A program made the translations under genes and the position numbers. The notes beneath the pieces are model-generated. The model searched no databases. It had not been told where the DNA came from and saw nothing but the letters and a program-made list of their open reading frames with translations. A stretch of 64,000 nt of DNA from Candidatus Blautia intestinavium (lineage in GTDB: Bacteria; Bacillota; Clostridia; Lachnospirales; Lachnospiraceae). Positions 25,318 to 34,251 of the stretch are shown in pieces; position 1 is the stretch's first letter, and each line of letters begins with the position of its first letter. The stretch is taken from NCBI GenBank assembly GCA_019113745.1, contig DXGV01000024.1, positions 1-64,000 on the forward strand, written 5' to 3'.

Positions 25318-25665
25318 TTATCTTACGCGCTCTTTTACCTTCGCAGCTTTTCCTACACGGTCTCTTAAGTAGTTCAGCTTTGCGCGGCGAACCTTACCGT
25401 GACGTACAACTTCTACCTTTACTACATGCGGAGAATGCAGCGGCCATGTCTTCTCAACGCCGATACCGTTGGAAGTCTTTCTTACAGTGAAGGTTTCTCT
25501 GGTGCTTCCGCCCTGTCTCTTCAGAACAGTTCCCTCGAAAACCTGAACTCTCTCACGGTTTCCCTCTTTGATCAGCGCATGCACTCTTACTGTGTCTCCT
25601 ACACGGAACTCCGGTACTTCTGCTTTTAACTGAGCAGCTTCAATGTTTCTGATAATGTCGTTCAT
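25318..25665 (-). CDS. rplS: 50S ribosomal protein L19
   Basis: 115 residues beginning [14 protein letters not shown] and ending in the conserved [16 protein letters not shown], the full length of L19. The ATG at 25665 follows AGGAGAG; the longer open frame upstream is not translated in the family. It has its own promoter and a terminator before lepB. Confidence 0.98.
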   Translation of the reverse strand: MNDIIRNIEAAQLKAEVPEFRVGDTVRVHALIKEGNRERVQVFEGTVLKRQGGSTRETFTVRKTSNGIGVEKTWPLHSPHVVKVEVVRHGKVRRAKLNYLRDRVGKAAKVKERVR

Positions 25666-25743
25666 TTTTTTCTCTCCTATTCTTCTGGATGTTCTTAATA
25701 CATAAAATCTGTAACAGAGGACCATCTTTTTTGCAACAGGTTG

Positions 25744-25772
25744 ATTATACTATAGAAAATTCCCCATTGCAA
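25744..25772 (-). promoter_or_regulatory. Sigma-A promoter of rplS
   Basis: TTGCAA (25767-25772), a 17 bp spacer, TATAAT (25744-25749) on the minus strand. The start point would be near 25737, giving a leader of about 70 nt. Confidence 0.75.
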
Positions 25773-25819
25773 GAAGTTTTTTGGGATTTTATAATTCAAA
25801 ATCCGCCGCCCGTCCAGGC

Positions 25820-26596
25820 TTATCCAAGCGCCACATCCAGTATCATCATCAGTACGAAACCAACAGCAAAGGCGATGGTGCCCGTATTGCTGTGTTCGCC
25901 CTCGCTGGCTTCAGGGATCAGTTCTTCCACCACCACATAGATCATGGCTCCTGCGGCAAAAGCCAGGAGATAAGGCAAAACCGGGGAGATCCAGGAGGCC
26001 ACCAACAGCGTAAGGGCCGCCGCCAGAGGCTCCACCACCCCCGACAGGGCTCCGTAGACAAAAGACCTTCTTCTTGATACGCCTGCTCCGCGCAGAGGCA
26101 TGGAAATAATCGCTCCTTCCGGAAAATTCTGAATAGCGATTCCCAGAGACAGCGTAAGGGCGCCTGCCATAGTCACAGAGGCGTTTCCTGCCGCGGCGCC
26201 TGCCAGCACAGCTCCTGCTGAAAGCCCCTCAGGAATATTATGAAGAGTGACGGCGAGGACAAGCATAGTTGTTTTTTTTAAGGCCACCTTCGGCCCCTCC
26301 GATTTTTCGCTTCCCAGGTGGAGGTGCGGAACCGCCCTGTCCATCGCCAGCAGGAAGGCGATTCCTCCAAGAAAGCCCACTGCTGCCGGAATAAAGGCAA
26401 ATTTCCCCATAGACCCGCTCATATCCATAGCTGGAATAAGAAGCGACCATACGGAGGCCGCCACCATCACGCCGGAGGCAAAGCCCAGAAACACCTTCTG
26501 TACAAGAGGGCTGAGTTCTTTTTTCATAAAAAACACACAGGCGGAGCCCAGTGTAGTTCCAATAAACGGAATCATGATACCAAGAAATAAATTCAT
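25820..26596 (-). CDS. ZIP family divalent metal transporter
   Basis: A 258-residue inner-membrane protein with about eight hydrophobic segments that probably imports Zn2+ or a similar cation. Transmembrane helices IV and V carry the ZIP metal-site signatures HNIPEGLSAG and NFPEGAIIS. A cytoplasmic His-containing loop (VPHLHLGSEKS) lies near residue 115. I place the start at 26596, 8 nt after AAAGGA, instead of the ATG seven codons upstream, which lacks an SD. The metal specificity cannot be told. It is transcribed alone or with the genes upstream. Confidence 0.92.
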   Translation of the reverse strand: MNLFLGIMIPFIGTTLGSACVFFMKKELSPLVQKVFLGFASGVMVAASVWSLLIPAMDMSGSMGKFAFIPAAVGFLGGIAFLLAMDRAVPHLHLGSEKSEGPKVALKKTTMLVLAVTLHNIPEGLSAGAVLAGAAAGNASVTMAGALTLSLGIAIQNFPEGAIISMPLRGAGVSRRRSFVYGALSGVVEPLAAALTLLVASWISPVLPYLLAFAAGAMIYVVVEELIPEASEGEHSNTGTIAFAVGFVLMMILDVALG

Positions 26597-26797
26597 CAGT
26601 AAATCCTTTCCCTGCATTCAGGCAAATCGCCGTGCCGCCGCAAGAAGTCTAAGCCGATGCTGTATACAGAAACGGACAGCCATATTTGTCACTGTATAAG
26701 TATTCCGCGATTCGCCGTGCATCATCCATGTTATTTCTAATATATGTCTGCGGCCTGTCCGGCGCGCCTTTCTTTTTCGCGCAGGATGCCGAACAGA

Positions 26798-27871
26798 CTA
26801 TTGCTGCGTACTCTGGTCAGTTTCAGCAGCGGCTTCTCCTGAAGCCTCTGCCGTATCCTTTTCCGCTGCCGGGGAAGCGGACGCTTCTGTCTGGGCTGTT
26901 TCAGCGCCGCCCTCCTCCGCTGCGTTCCCCTGGTCACTGCTCATGATTTCGTTCAGCTCTTGGATCATTTCATCGTCTTTAAGCCGGAATTTAACTTCCA
27001 CTCGCCTGGAAGCGTCCTTATCCACATTTCCCTGAGCGTCCAGAATAGGATTCGCCATGGAGTGGCCGTTTACCGTAAGATAGTCCTGAAGCTCCTGGCT
27101 CTGTTCCCCGTTGAGGAAATTTCCCTGGATATCAAGAAGATACTGGGCTACCGCCAGAGAACGCATCTGGGACAGATAAAGATTATAACTGTAATCTCCG
27201 TCTGTATCGGTATAGCCGTCGATAATGATCTCCGCCAGATACTGCTTGTAATCATCCTGAAGAAGCACCTGGCAGTAAATAGGAAGAATCTGCTCCAGAA
27301 CCGCCTTTCCTTCATCTGTAAGCTCCGACTGGTCGTAGTCGAACATTACGTTCGCGTCCAGGGTAAGGGCTCCTGTATTGGCGTCGATATCCACATTTAC
27401 GTTATTCTTCGCAAATTCTGACTTCAGTGCTTCAATAACATCTGCCTTCACGCCGATGATCTGGTCGATCTGAGCCTGCTGATCCGCCAGAAGAGCCGTC
27501 TTTTCATCCAGATCCGCCTGCTGGGCGTTCAGAGTATCCTCCTGATCCTGAAGCTTGGCCGCAAGCTGGGAGAGAAGCTGTTCCTGTTCCTCCAGCTTTT
27601 CATCCTGGGTTTTGAGCTGCTGATCCTGATCCTGAAGCTTCCCCTGTTGCTCGTCCAGCTCATTCTGCTTTGCCAGGATCTCAAGGGTGTATTCCTCCTG
27701 CATGGCAAGCTTTTCATCCCGTTCCTGAACGCTCTCATTATAGCTTTTCTGCGCCTGGAACAGGGTTACGCACATGATCAGTACAAACAGGAGCAGAACA
27801 CCTGCCATCATATCGGAATAAGACCGCCAGACATTAAAGCCCTGGTCCTCTGATTTTTTTCTTCTGCGCAT
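26798..27871 (-). CDS. MotB/ZorB-like protein with OmpA peptidoglycan-binding domain
   Basis: 357 residues. A short cytoplasmic start (RRRKKSEDQGFNVWRSYSD) leads into one transmembrane helix, with D20 placed just inside it as the ion-binding aspartate of MotB-type stators. Residues about 40-130 are a Gln/Glu-rich coiled coil with clear heptads. Residues about 165-290 form an OmpA/MotB domain (DGYTDTDGDYSYN, then SRRVEVKF). The tail is Ala/Glu-rich. It follows the ZorA-like gene by 12 bp with SD AAAGGAG, so the two form one motor unit. No flagellar or secretion genes are nearby, which argues against a flagellar stator. Confidence 0.85.
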   Translation of the reverse strand: MRRRKKSEDQGFNVWRSYSDMMAGVLLLFVLIMCVTLFQAQKSYNESVQERDEKLAMQEEYTLEILAKQNELDEQQGKLQDQDQQLKTQDEKLEEQEQLLSQLAAKLQDQEDTLNAQQADLDEKTALLADQQAQIDQIIGVKADVIEALKSEFAKNNVNVDIDANTGALTLDANVMFDYDQSELTDEGKAVLEQILPIYCQVLLQDDYKQYLAEIIIDGYTDTDGDYSYNLYLSQMRSLAVAQYLLDIQGNFLNGEQSQELQDYLTVNGHSMANPILDAQGNVDKDASRRVEVKFRLKDDEMIQELNEIMSSDQGNAAEEGGAETAQTEASASPAAEKDTAEASGEAAAETDQSTQQ

Positions 27872-27883
27872 GTATTTCTCCTT

Positions 27884-29515
27884 TTATCTGAATAAACCAA
27901 ACTTTCCTTTTCCGGAAGCTTTCGCCATCTCTCTGATATTTTTGGACATTTCTTCCAGAATCTCCTGCTGCTGTTCGCTCTGGGCGGTAAGAATCTCCTG
28001 TAGCTTTTCCATTGCTTCATTCTGCGCGTTTCTGCCGGCAGAAAGCCGGATTTCTCCTCTGTCTTTTGCCGCCGTAATATCTGACAGGAGCCTGCGCACC
28101 TGTTCCATAGTCCGGTAGGATCTCTTCTGATACTCCGCAAATTCCTGCAGTCTGGCGTCAAATTCTTCCACTACCCGCCGGTTGGATTCCATCAGGTCGC
28201 TGCCAGCCTTTCCTGCCGCGGATACGCGGTCCATTCCCTGTGCTGCCGCCTCCACATATTTCTGCATTGTCTGATTGCAGGCAACCCAGAATTTGGCGGA
28301 AGATGTTTCCGCTTCTTTCAGATAATCTGCAAGATGATGATAATCCGCCTGCTGCTGTTTCTGGATGATCTGATTGTCCTGCACAAGACGGTTGGCCGTA
28401 TCCAGATACTGTTTCTGGCTTTTTCCGGACTCTTCCAGTATTTTTTTCATGGCGGCTTCATGCTGTACATAGGAATCGCTGAGCTGGCGGCTCATTGCCT
28501 GATACAGATTTGTTGTATAATTCGTATTGTCTGTCTGGGCGTCCTTCAGGCGCTCCAGAGCTTTGCCGAAATCGGAAAACTGCGTCTGAAAAGAGTTGTT
28601 CATTTCTTTCAGAAAGGCGTCCAGAATCTCCTTCACCGCATCCTCCTGGCATCTCGTCACGGAGGAGACAAGCACGTCCAGAGAATCGTTCATTTTCTTA
28701 AAAGTCGGGGTGATCACCTTTTCAAAGCTGTCCGCCATTTTTACGGAAAACTCCTCCGCCATCTGGTTCATGGCAGCCGTCTGGTTCTTCTGGCTGGACA
28801 CCAGAAGATTCATGGACTCGCTTTCCGCCGTAGGCATTACATATGTATGAAATTTGCTGAGAAATGCCTGCAGTCCCTCCGTCATGGAAGAATACTCGCT
28901 CTTCATCCCGTAGCTGTACACAATGGATAAAGAAATTCCGTAAATGGAAGTCAGAAAGGCCACTTTAATTCCGTCTACAAGAGCGGAAACAGAATTTGTC
29001 ATGGCTTCGTAGTTGGAAGGTTCAAAGTTTTTCAGCCCCCAGACAAGCCCTACAAAAGTTCCCAGGATACCCAGGCTGGTGAAGATATCCGGAGCCATTT
29101 CCAGAAGGCGTTTGTGGATATGATTGTCCAGCTCCTCCTCGTTGAAATATTCTTCCACATCCCCGAGCCCTTCTTCGCTCTTTGCAATCTCATCAGTAAA
29201 ATCGTTCATTCTTTTATCTAGATATCTGTGCTGAAAAATCCCATTCAGGATCTGGATCTTATCGGCCTCTACTTTCCCCGGGGCCTTAAACGCATTGGAA
29301 AGCCCTTCTGCGCCATCCCGGAAAGCCCGTGCGAGATCGTTCATGCGGAACATTCCGCCAAACAGGCAGACCACATAGATCACTACCATTACTGCAAGGA
29401 AAATGAAATTATAAACCAGAACACTGACCGCCCCCTGGCCCACATAAAGCGTCATTCCTATTCCTGCAGCCAGAACTGCCAGAAACAGCAGTGTGTTTGC
29501 TATCTTTTTTCCCAT
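27884..29515 (-). CDS. MotA/ExbB-superfamily, ZorA-like channel with long helical tail
   Basis: 543 residues from the ATG at 29515, chosen for AGGAGG 6 nt upstream; an upstream ATG in the same frame lacks an SD. Two transmembrane helices lie at residues about 5-55. A cytoplasmic segment follows, then two more helices with the family motif TSLGILGTFVGLVWGL (near residue 145) and GIKVAFLTSIYGISLSIVY. About 300 residues of predicted helix and coiled coil follow. This layout, with the partner at 26798-27871, matches ZorA/ZorB rather than flagellar MotA/MotB. Zorya effectors (ZorC, ZorD, ZorE) are absent from the flanks. Confidence 0.82.
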   Translation of the reverse strand: MGKKIANTLLFLAVLAAGIGMTLYVGQGAVSVLVYNFIFLAVMVVIYVVCLFGGMFRMNDLARAFRDGAEGLSNAFKAPGKVEADKIQILNGIFQHRYLDKRMNDFTDEIAKSEEGLGDVEEYFNEEELDNHIHKRLLEMAPDIFTSLGILGTFVGLVWGLKNFEPSNYEAMTNSVSALVDGIKVAFLTSIYGISLSIVYSYGMKSEYSSMTEGLQAFLSKFHTYVMPTAESESMNLLVSSQKNQTAAMNQMAEEFSVKMADSFEKVITPTFKKMNDSLDVLVSSVTRCQEDAVKEILDAFLKEMNNSFQTQFSDFGKALERLKDAQTDNTNYTTNLYQAMSRQLSDSYVQHEAAMKKILEESGKSQKQYLDTANRLVQDNQIIQKQQQADYHHLADYLKEAETSSAKFWVACNQTMQKYVEAAAQGMDRVSAAGKAGSDLMESNRRVVEEFDARLQEFAEYQKRSYRTMEQVRRLLSDITAAKDRGEIRLSAGRNAQNEAMEKLQEILTAQSEQQQEILEEMSKNIREMAKASGKGKFGLFR

Positions 29516-29554
29516 AATCATCCTCCTTAGATGCATAATTTTTGCTTTTTTACC

Positions 29555-29583
29555 ATAATAGCATACCATTTCTGACACTACAA
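29555..29583 (-). promoter_or_regulatory. Promoter of the ZorAB-like operon
   Basis: TTGTAG (29578-29583), a 17 bp spacer ending TGC, and TATTAT (29555-29560) on the minus strand, so an extended -10. The start point is about 32 bp before the ZorA-like ATG. Confidence 0.65.
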
Positions 29584-29700
29584 GCTGTCTTTTCTACTTT
29601 ATCTCTTTTCCACTTTTCCGAGAAAGAAATATCTTTTCACTTCAGAAGAAGGAAACTCACTACTGTACCAGGAAAATGACCTGGGAATCTTTACGGCTCT

Positions 29701-29837
29701 TTTTCTTGATTTGAAGATTTCAACCGTAAGCTACCCACTGGTTCTACGGTTGTTTTTACAGTTCTGACTCTTTCAACCGTAAGCAAGTCCCTTTCTCTAC
29801 GGTTCCTTTTCTTGATTTGATAATTTCAACCGTAGAC
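29701..29837. repeat. Local repeats and AACCGTA hairpins
   Basis: Two copies of a block of about 31 bp, beginning TTTTCTTGATTTGA and ending TTTCAACCGTA, lie 106 bp apart (29701 and 29807). Between them are two stem-loops: CAACCGTA/TACGGTTG (29721-29752, followed by TTTTT on the plus strand) and AACCGTA/TACGGTT (29775-29804). No open frame spans them. Together with the promoter and the two-hairpin repeat, this explains the 29516-29914 gap. Confidence 0.65.
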
Positions 29838-29854
29838 TACCTTCCCCCCGAAAC

Positions 29855-29914
29855 CTGCTTGTCCTTTCGGACAATCAGTATCGAAAATCCCCGGCTCTTC
29901 GGCCGGGGATTTTC
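29855..29914. repeat. Two-hairpin repeat, copy 2; terminator of phosphatase gene
   Basis: Hairpin 1 is CTGCTTGTCC/GGACAATCAG. After TATC comes hairpin 2, a 13 bp stem GAAAATCCCCGGC/GCCGGGGATTTTC. Sequence and order match copy 1 at 15567-15627, in the same orientation, and both copies abut the stop codon of a minus-strand gene. Confidence 0.8.
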
Positions 29915-30529
29915 TTAATAATACACTTTATCTTCTTCGATTAAAACTGCTTCTCCATTCTGGACGTCCACAATATTCACGCCGCAGTTCGGGGGCACGC
30001 TTCCATGCCAGAAATTATCCGGATCACGGTATACATTCTGGAGCAGGGCGCGCACTGCGCAGCCGTGGGAAGCAATGAGGACTGTCTTATCTTCAAGCGA
30101 GGGATCGTGGATTTTTTCCTCCCAGAAATCTCTTGTTCTGGCAAGGATGTCCTGAATATTCTCTCCATTTTCAGGGCGTTTGAACTTTTGGGGCTCTGAA
30201 AAGAAAATTTTCATTTCTTCACTTAGAATCTTTCCGTTTTCATCCTTAAACCTTGTGCCCTCCAGGACGCCAAAATCAATCTCCTGAATTCTTTTATCCG
30301 GAATCACCGGAATCCTGTCCGCTTTTTCTCCAAGCACCAGGCGGGCAGTTTCCTCCGCCCTTTTAAGAGGACTTGTAAAACAGATATCAAAAGGCACGTC
30401 CTTTAAGGCTTCCCCTGTGATCTTCGCAAGACGGATCCCTTCCGGGGCAAGGGGAATATCCGCCGCCCCCTGAACCTTTTTCAAAGCGTTCCACTCTGTC
30501 ACCCCATGTCTGATAATATAAAATCTCAT
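29915..30529 (-). CDS. Histidine phosphatase family protein
   Basis: A 204-residue phosphoglycerate-mutase-like phosphatase. The RHG motif with the phospho-accepting His is in IIRHGVTEWN near the N-terminus. The second-half catalytic His is in ASHGCAVR, and an Arg/Glu pair in the SPLKRAEET segment completes the site. The substrate is unknown; sugar phosphates or a cobalamin intermediate are common for relatives. The ATG at 30529 overlaps the pheT stop by one base (TGATG), so translation is probably coupled. A two-hairpin terminator follows. Confidence 0.88.
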   Translation of the reverse strand: MRFYIIRHGVTEWNALKKVQGAADIPLAPEGIRLAKITGEALKDVPFDICFTSPLKRAEETARLVLGEKADRIPVIPDKRIQEIDFGVLEGTRFKDENGKILSEEMKIFFSEPQKFKRPENGENIQDILARTRDFWEEKIHDPSLEDKTVLIASHGCAVRALLQNVYRDPDNFWHGSVPPNCGVNIVDVQNGEAVLIEEDKVYY

Positions 30530-32946
30530 CAACTTCTCAGCTCGATTCCAAGAGAAGTAAGACCGTTCAGGATCTTCTTCATCACAGCGGTAATATCCGC
30601 TTCTTCCAGAGTTCTGTCATGATCGCGGAACACAATAGAGTATGCCATGGATTTATATCCGGCTTTGATCTGCGCTCCTTCGTATACGTCAAAGAGCTGA
30701 TAGGATTCCAGGATCTTTCCGCCTCTCTGTTCCAGCATATTCTCAATATCGCCTGCAAGGACATTTTTCGGAACCACCATACTGAGGTCTCTGGTCACTG
30801 CCGGGTATTTTGCGATTCCGGTATATTTATGGTCGAAACCGGCAAATTCCAGAATGTCCAGAATATCGATCACGGCGATATATGTTTTTTCTCCGATTCC
30901 ATAAGTATCGGCAACAAGGGGATGCACCTCTCCCAGATAGCCCACTACACTTCCTTCATAAATAATGTTGGCCTGTCTGCCGGGATGAAGCCAGGTTTTA
31001 CCGCTGTCCGGAGTATAATGAACCTTCTTTTTCATTCCTGCTTTTTCAAAGAATTCTTCGCAGACGCCTTTCATATCGAAGAAATCTCCGTCCCCGTACA
31101 TTCCAAGAGTAAAGTGTACCCTCTCCTCCGGAAGCTCAGTAAGCGGAAGAGATTTGGGAAGATATACCTTTCCGATCTCGTAGAGGCGGACGTTTTTGTT
31201 TCTTCTGTTGTAGTTGGTAGCCAGGGAGGTGAGCATTCCATTAAGTGTGGTGGTACGCATGATACTGTAATCCTCGCCCAGAGGATTGCTGATGGTAATC
31301 ACCTTCCTCAGATCGCTTTCTTCCGGGATTCTCAGTTTATCAAATACCTTCGGGCTTTCAAAAGAATAAGTCATTCCTTCAGAGAAACCGCAGTATTCCG
31401 CAATGTCTCTTGCCACTTGCTCGATCCGCAGCTTAAAAGGAAGCTTTCCTGTTGTAGACTCGCCCTTTGGAAGAGTAGTAGGAATCTTGTCGTATCCGTA
31501 AAATCTTGCCACTTCCTCAGCCACATCCGCGGTACAGTGGATATCCTGGCGGAAAGTCGGGGCCACGATCTCATTTGTCTTTTCGTCGTAAACAAGCTCC
31601 ACTCTTGCAAGATAGGAGAGCATTTCTTCTTTTGTAAGATCTGTTCCCAGAATATGATTGATTCTTTCCGGTTCAAAAGGAACTCTGGAGGGCTCTCTTG
31701 TCTCGCAGCATACATCTACCATGCCGCCGACCACTTCGCCTGCGCCAAGCTCCTCCATTAGCTGGCAGGCGCGGTCGATAGCCGCCTCTGCGTTATTGGG
31801 ATCAAGACCTTTCTCAAATTTGCCGGAAGCGTCTGTACGCAGGCCGATTCTCTTGGAAGACAGACGGATATTCGTGCCGTTGAAGCAGGCCGCCTCAAAA
31901 AGCACTGTCTTCACCTGGTCAGTGATCATAGAATTTTCACCGCCCATGATGCCGCCGATACCTACTGCTTTTTTGCCGTCGCAGATCATAAGAACGTTTT
32001 CATCCATGATTCTTTCCTGTCCGTCCAGAGTCACAAACTTCTCTCCTGCCAGTGCGCGGCGTACAATGATCTCCCGTCCTTCGATAGTGTCCAGATCATA
32101 GGCGTGCATGGGCTGCCCGTATTCTTCCATCACATAGTTGGTGATATCCACCAGGTTATTGATAGGGCGGATACCATTGGCAGCCAGACATCTCTGCATC
32201 CATTTTGGGGAAGGGCCTATTTTTACGTTCTTTACTACTCTTGCGGTATAGCGGGGGCAGAGATCCTGATCCTTCACCGTTACTTTAATATAGTCGGAGG
32301 CATCCTCGCCGTTTCCTGTTTTCTTAACAACGGGAGGACAGAATTTTTTTCCGAAGGTAGCGGCAGCCTCTCTGGCAATACCGATAACACTGTAGCAGTC
32401 CACACGGTTGGACGTGATCTCATATTCAAATACAACGTCGTCCAGCCCCAGGGCTTTGACGGCGCTTTCGCCTACCTTTGCATCTTCGGGGAAAATGTAG
32501 ATACCATACTCCGGTGCTTCCGGATACATTTCTCTGGTGCTTCCAAGCTCCTCAATAGAGCACATCATACCGCAGGATTCCACGCCGCGGAGTTTTCCCT
32601 TTTTGATCTGGATCCCGCCGGGAGTTTTCTTTCCGTCATGGCCTCCGGCAACCCGACCGCCGTCCAGAACAACCGGAACCTTGTCGCCTTCTTTTACATT
32701 TGGCGCCCCGGTTACGATCTGTACTGTTTCTGTTCCAATATCCACCTGGCAGACGATCAGCTTATCTGCGTCAGGATGTTTTTCAATCTTTTTAATCTGT
32801 CCGATGACAATTTTGTCCAGATCCGCGTCCAGCTCCTCATAGCCTTCCACCTTTGTTCCGGAAAGCGTCATAGCGTCCGTATATTCCTGCGCTGTCACAT
32901 CCAGATCCGGTACATACATTTTTATCCAGGACATTGATGTATTCAT
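30529..32946 (-). CDS. pheT: Phenylalanine--tRNA ligase beta subunit
   Basis: An 805-residue subunit of the alpha2beta2 synthetase that charges tRNA-Phe. Domains in order: N-terminal EMAP/Trbp tRNA-binding domain (GQIKKIEKHPDADKL, near residue 50), B3/B4 editing domain, B5 domain, catalytic-like core, and C-terminal ferredoxin-like anticodon-binding domain. Full length. ATG at 32946 after AAAGGTGG. It is separated from pheS by 123 bp that holds a repeated hairpin element. Confidence 0.97.
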   Translation of the reverse strand: MNTSMSWIKMYVPDLDVTAQEYTDAMTLSGTKVEGYEELDADLDKIVIGQIKKIEKHPDADKLIVCQVDIGTETVQIVTGAPNVKEGDKVPVVLDGGRVAGGHDGKKTPGGIQIKKGKLRGVESCGMMCSIEELGSTREMYPEAPEYGIYIFPEDAKVGESAVKALGLDDVVFEYEITSNRVDCYSVIGIAREAAATFGKKFCPPVVKKTGNGEDASDYIKVTVKDQDLCPRYTARVVKNVKIGPSPKWMQRCLAANGIRPINNLVDITNYVMEEYGQPMHAYDLDTIEGREIIVRRALAGEKFVTLDGQERIMDENVLMICDGKKAVGIGGIMGGENSMITDQVKTVLFEAACFNGTNIRLSSKRIGLRTDASGKFEKGLDPNNAEAAIDRACQLMEELGAGEVVGGMVDVCCETREPSRVPFEPERINHILGTDLTKEEMLSYLARVELVYDEKTNEIVAPTFRQDIHCTADVAEEVARFYGYDKIPTTLPKGESTTGKLPFKLRIEQVARDIAEYCGFSEGMTYSFESPKVFDKLRIPEESDLRKVITISNPLGEDYSIMRTTTLNGMLTSLATNYNRRNKNVRLYEIGKVYLPKSLPLTELPEERVHFTLGMYGDGDFFDMKGVCEEFFEKAGMKKKVHYTPDSGKTWLHPGRQANIIYEGSVVGYLGEVHPLVADTYGIGEKTYIAVIDILDILEFAGFDHKYTGIAKYPAVTRDLSMVVPKNVLAGDIENMLEQRGGKILESYQLFDVYEGAQIKAGYKSMAYSIVFRDHDRTLEEADITAVMKKILNGLTSLGIELRS

Positions 32947-32972
32947 TTTTTATCCACCTTTCTATCTCTATC

Positions 32973-33051
32973 TGCATCTGGCCGCATCCTAGCGGAGTAT
33001 TTTTGTTCCCACAGGAAATCCGGTGCTTTTGCACGCATTAGTATTTCCTGT
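32973..33051 (-). repeat. Repeated hairpin element, copy B, before pheT
   Basis: A 25 bp block TGCATCTGG-N-CGCATCC-NN-GCGGAG (32973-32997) lies next to an ACAGGAAAT/ATTTCCTGT stem (33011-33051) with an inner GTGC/GCAC. The block is 22/25 identical to one before pheS (34162-34186), which also adjoins a large hairpin. Confidence 0.65.
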
Positions 33052-33069
33052 AAAACAGAGAAACAGTTT

Positions 33070-34095
33070 TCAGAACTGCTTCAGGAAACGGATATCATTT
33101 TCATATAAAAGTCTCATATCGTCGATTTCATATTTCAGGAGAGCAATTCTCTCCAGACCTACGCCGAAAGCAAAGCCCGTGTACTCGTCAGGATCGATGC
33201 CGCACATTTTCAGCACATTGGGATGAATGGAACCGCAGCCCAGAATTTCGATCCATCCGGAACCTTTACAGAAACGGCAGCCCTTCCCGCCGCATTTGAA
33301 GCAGGAAACGTCTACCTCCGCGCTGGGCTCTGTAAACGGGAAATGATGAGGACGGAATTTCGTCTTTGTCTCCGGTCCGAAAAGTTCTTTCGCGAATTCC
33401 TCCAGTGTTCCTTTCAGATCCGCGAAGGTGATGTTTTTGTCGATGACCATTCCCTCGATCTGATGGAAGGAAGGTGAGTGGGTGGCATCCACTTCATCGG
33501 AGCGGAACACTCTTCCCGGCGCGATCATACGGATAGGCAGCTTTCCTTTTTCCATAACACGGGCCTGTACCGGAGATGTCTGGGAACGGAGCAGGATAGA
33601 ATTATTGATGAAAAAAGTATCCTGTTCGTCTCTTGCCGGATGATCCTCCGGGATATTCAGCTTTGTAAAATTATAGTCCGCATATTCTACTTCCGGTCCT
33701 TCTACAACCTCGTAGCCCATGCCGATAAAAATACGTTCCACCTCTTCCAGGGCGATGGTATTGGGATGGCGGTGTCCGATCCTGGCCTTCTTTGCAGGAA
33801 GGGTTACGTCGATCACTTCCGCTTTCATTTTTTCTTCCCGGACAGCTTCCTCCAGGTTCTTCTTCGTCTCTTCAAGAAGTTCCTCGATCTTTGCTCTTGT
33901 CTCATTTACAAGCTGCCCCACCTTGGGACGTTCCTCGGGAGCCACGTCCTTCATTCCTTTCAGGATCGCGGTAAGCTCGCCCTTCTTTCCAAGATAAGCC
34001 ACTTTAACTTCGTTGAGCTTGTCCGGGCCGTCTGCTTCCTGAATCCGTTTTCTGGCGGTTTCCGCCAGTTCCTGAAGCTTTTCCTTCATACTCAT
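33070..34095 (-). CDS. pheS: Phenylalanine--tRNA ligase alpha subunit
   Basis: A 341-residue catalytic subunit. An N-terminal coiled coil (about residues 1-85) is followed by the class II core: motif 2 with the FRSDEVDATHSPSFHQIEG region and motif 3 with GFAFGVGLERIALLKY. The FRPHHFPFTEPS segment forms part of the Phe pocket. ATG at 34095 after AAAGGAG. It is controlled by the T-box leader upstream and followed by pheT. Confidence 0.97.
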   Translation of the reverse strand: MSMKEKLQELAETARKRIQEADGPDKLNEVKVAYLGKKGELTAILKGMKDVAPEERPKVGQLVNETRAKIEELLEETKKNLEEAVREEKMKAEVIDVTLPAKKARIGHRHPNTIALEEVERIFIGMGYEVVEGPEVEYADYNFTKLNIPEDHPARDEQDTFFINNSILLRSQTSPVQARVMEKGKLPIRMIAPGRVFRSDEVDATHSPSFHQIEGMVIDKNITFADLKGTLEEFAKELFGPETKTKFRPHHFPFTEPSAEVDVSCFKCGGKGCRFCKGSGWIEILGCGSIHPNVLKMCGIDPDEYTGFAFGVGLERIALLKYEIDDMRLLYENDIRFLKQF

Positions 34096-34156
34096 GGTTC
34101 ATTTCTCCTTTTGATATGCGTTTAAAATTTTAATCAGTTTTTGCTGTTTTTGTGCG

Positions 34157-34251
34157 CCAGATGCATCTGGTCGCATCCACGCGGAGCGTTTTGTTGTTTC
34201 ATAGAAATTCAAGATTCTGTCTTGCTGAAATTTTCTATGAAACAACAAAAC
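34157..34251 (-). repeat. Repeated hairpin element, copy A, before pheS
   Basis: A perfect palindrome CCAGATGCATCTGG (34157-34170) and the shared 25 bp block (34162-34186) sit next to a 20 bp perfect inverted repeat (34188-34207 with 34232-34251). Its loop holds CAAGA/TCTTG. The repeat begins exactly where the T-box terminator ends. Confidence 0.7.

Noticed and set aside
26798-29515. Complete Zorya anti-phage system
   Set aside because: Only the ZorA/ZorB-like pair is present. Neighbours are a ZIP transporter, ribosomal and tRNA-synthetase genes, with no helicase, nuclease or other effector.
26798-29515. Flagellar stator motA/motB
   Set aside because: The long tail after the fourth helix, the coiled coil in the partner and the absence of any flagellar gene argue against it.
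34188-34251. The 20-bp inverted repeat as the T-box terminator
   Set aside because: The T-box terminator is the neighbouring CCGTCCCTC/GAGGGGCGG stem with TTTT; the long repeat has no U-run on the coding strand.
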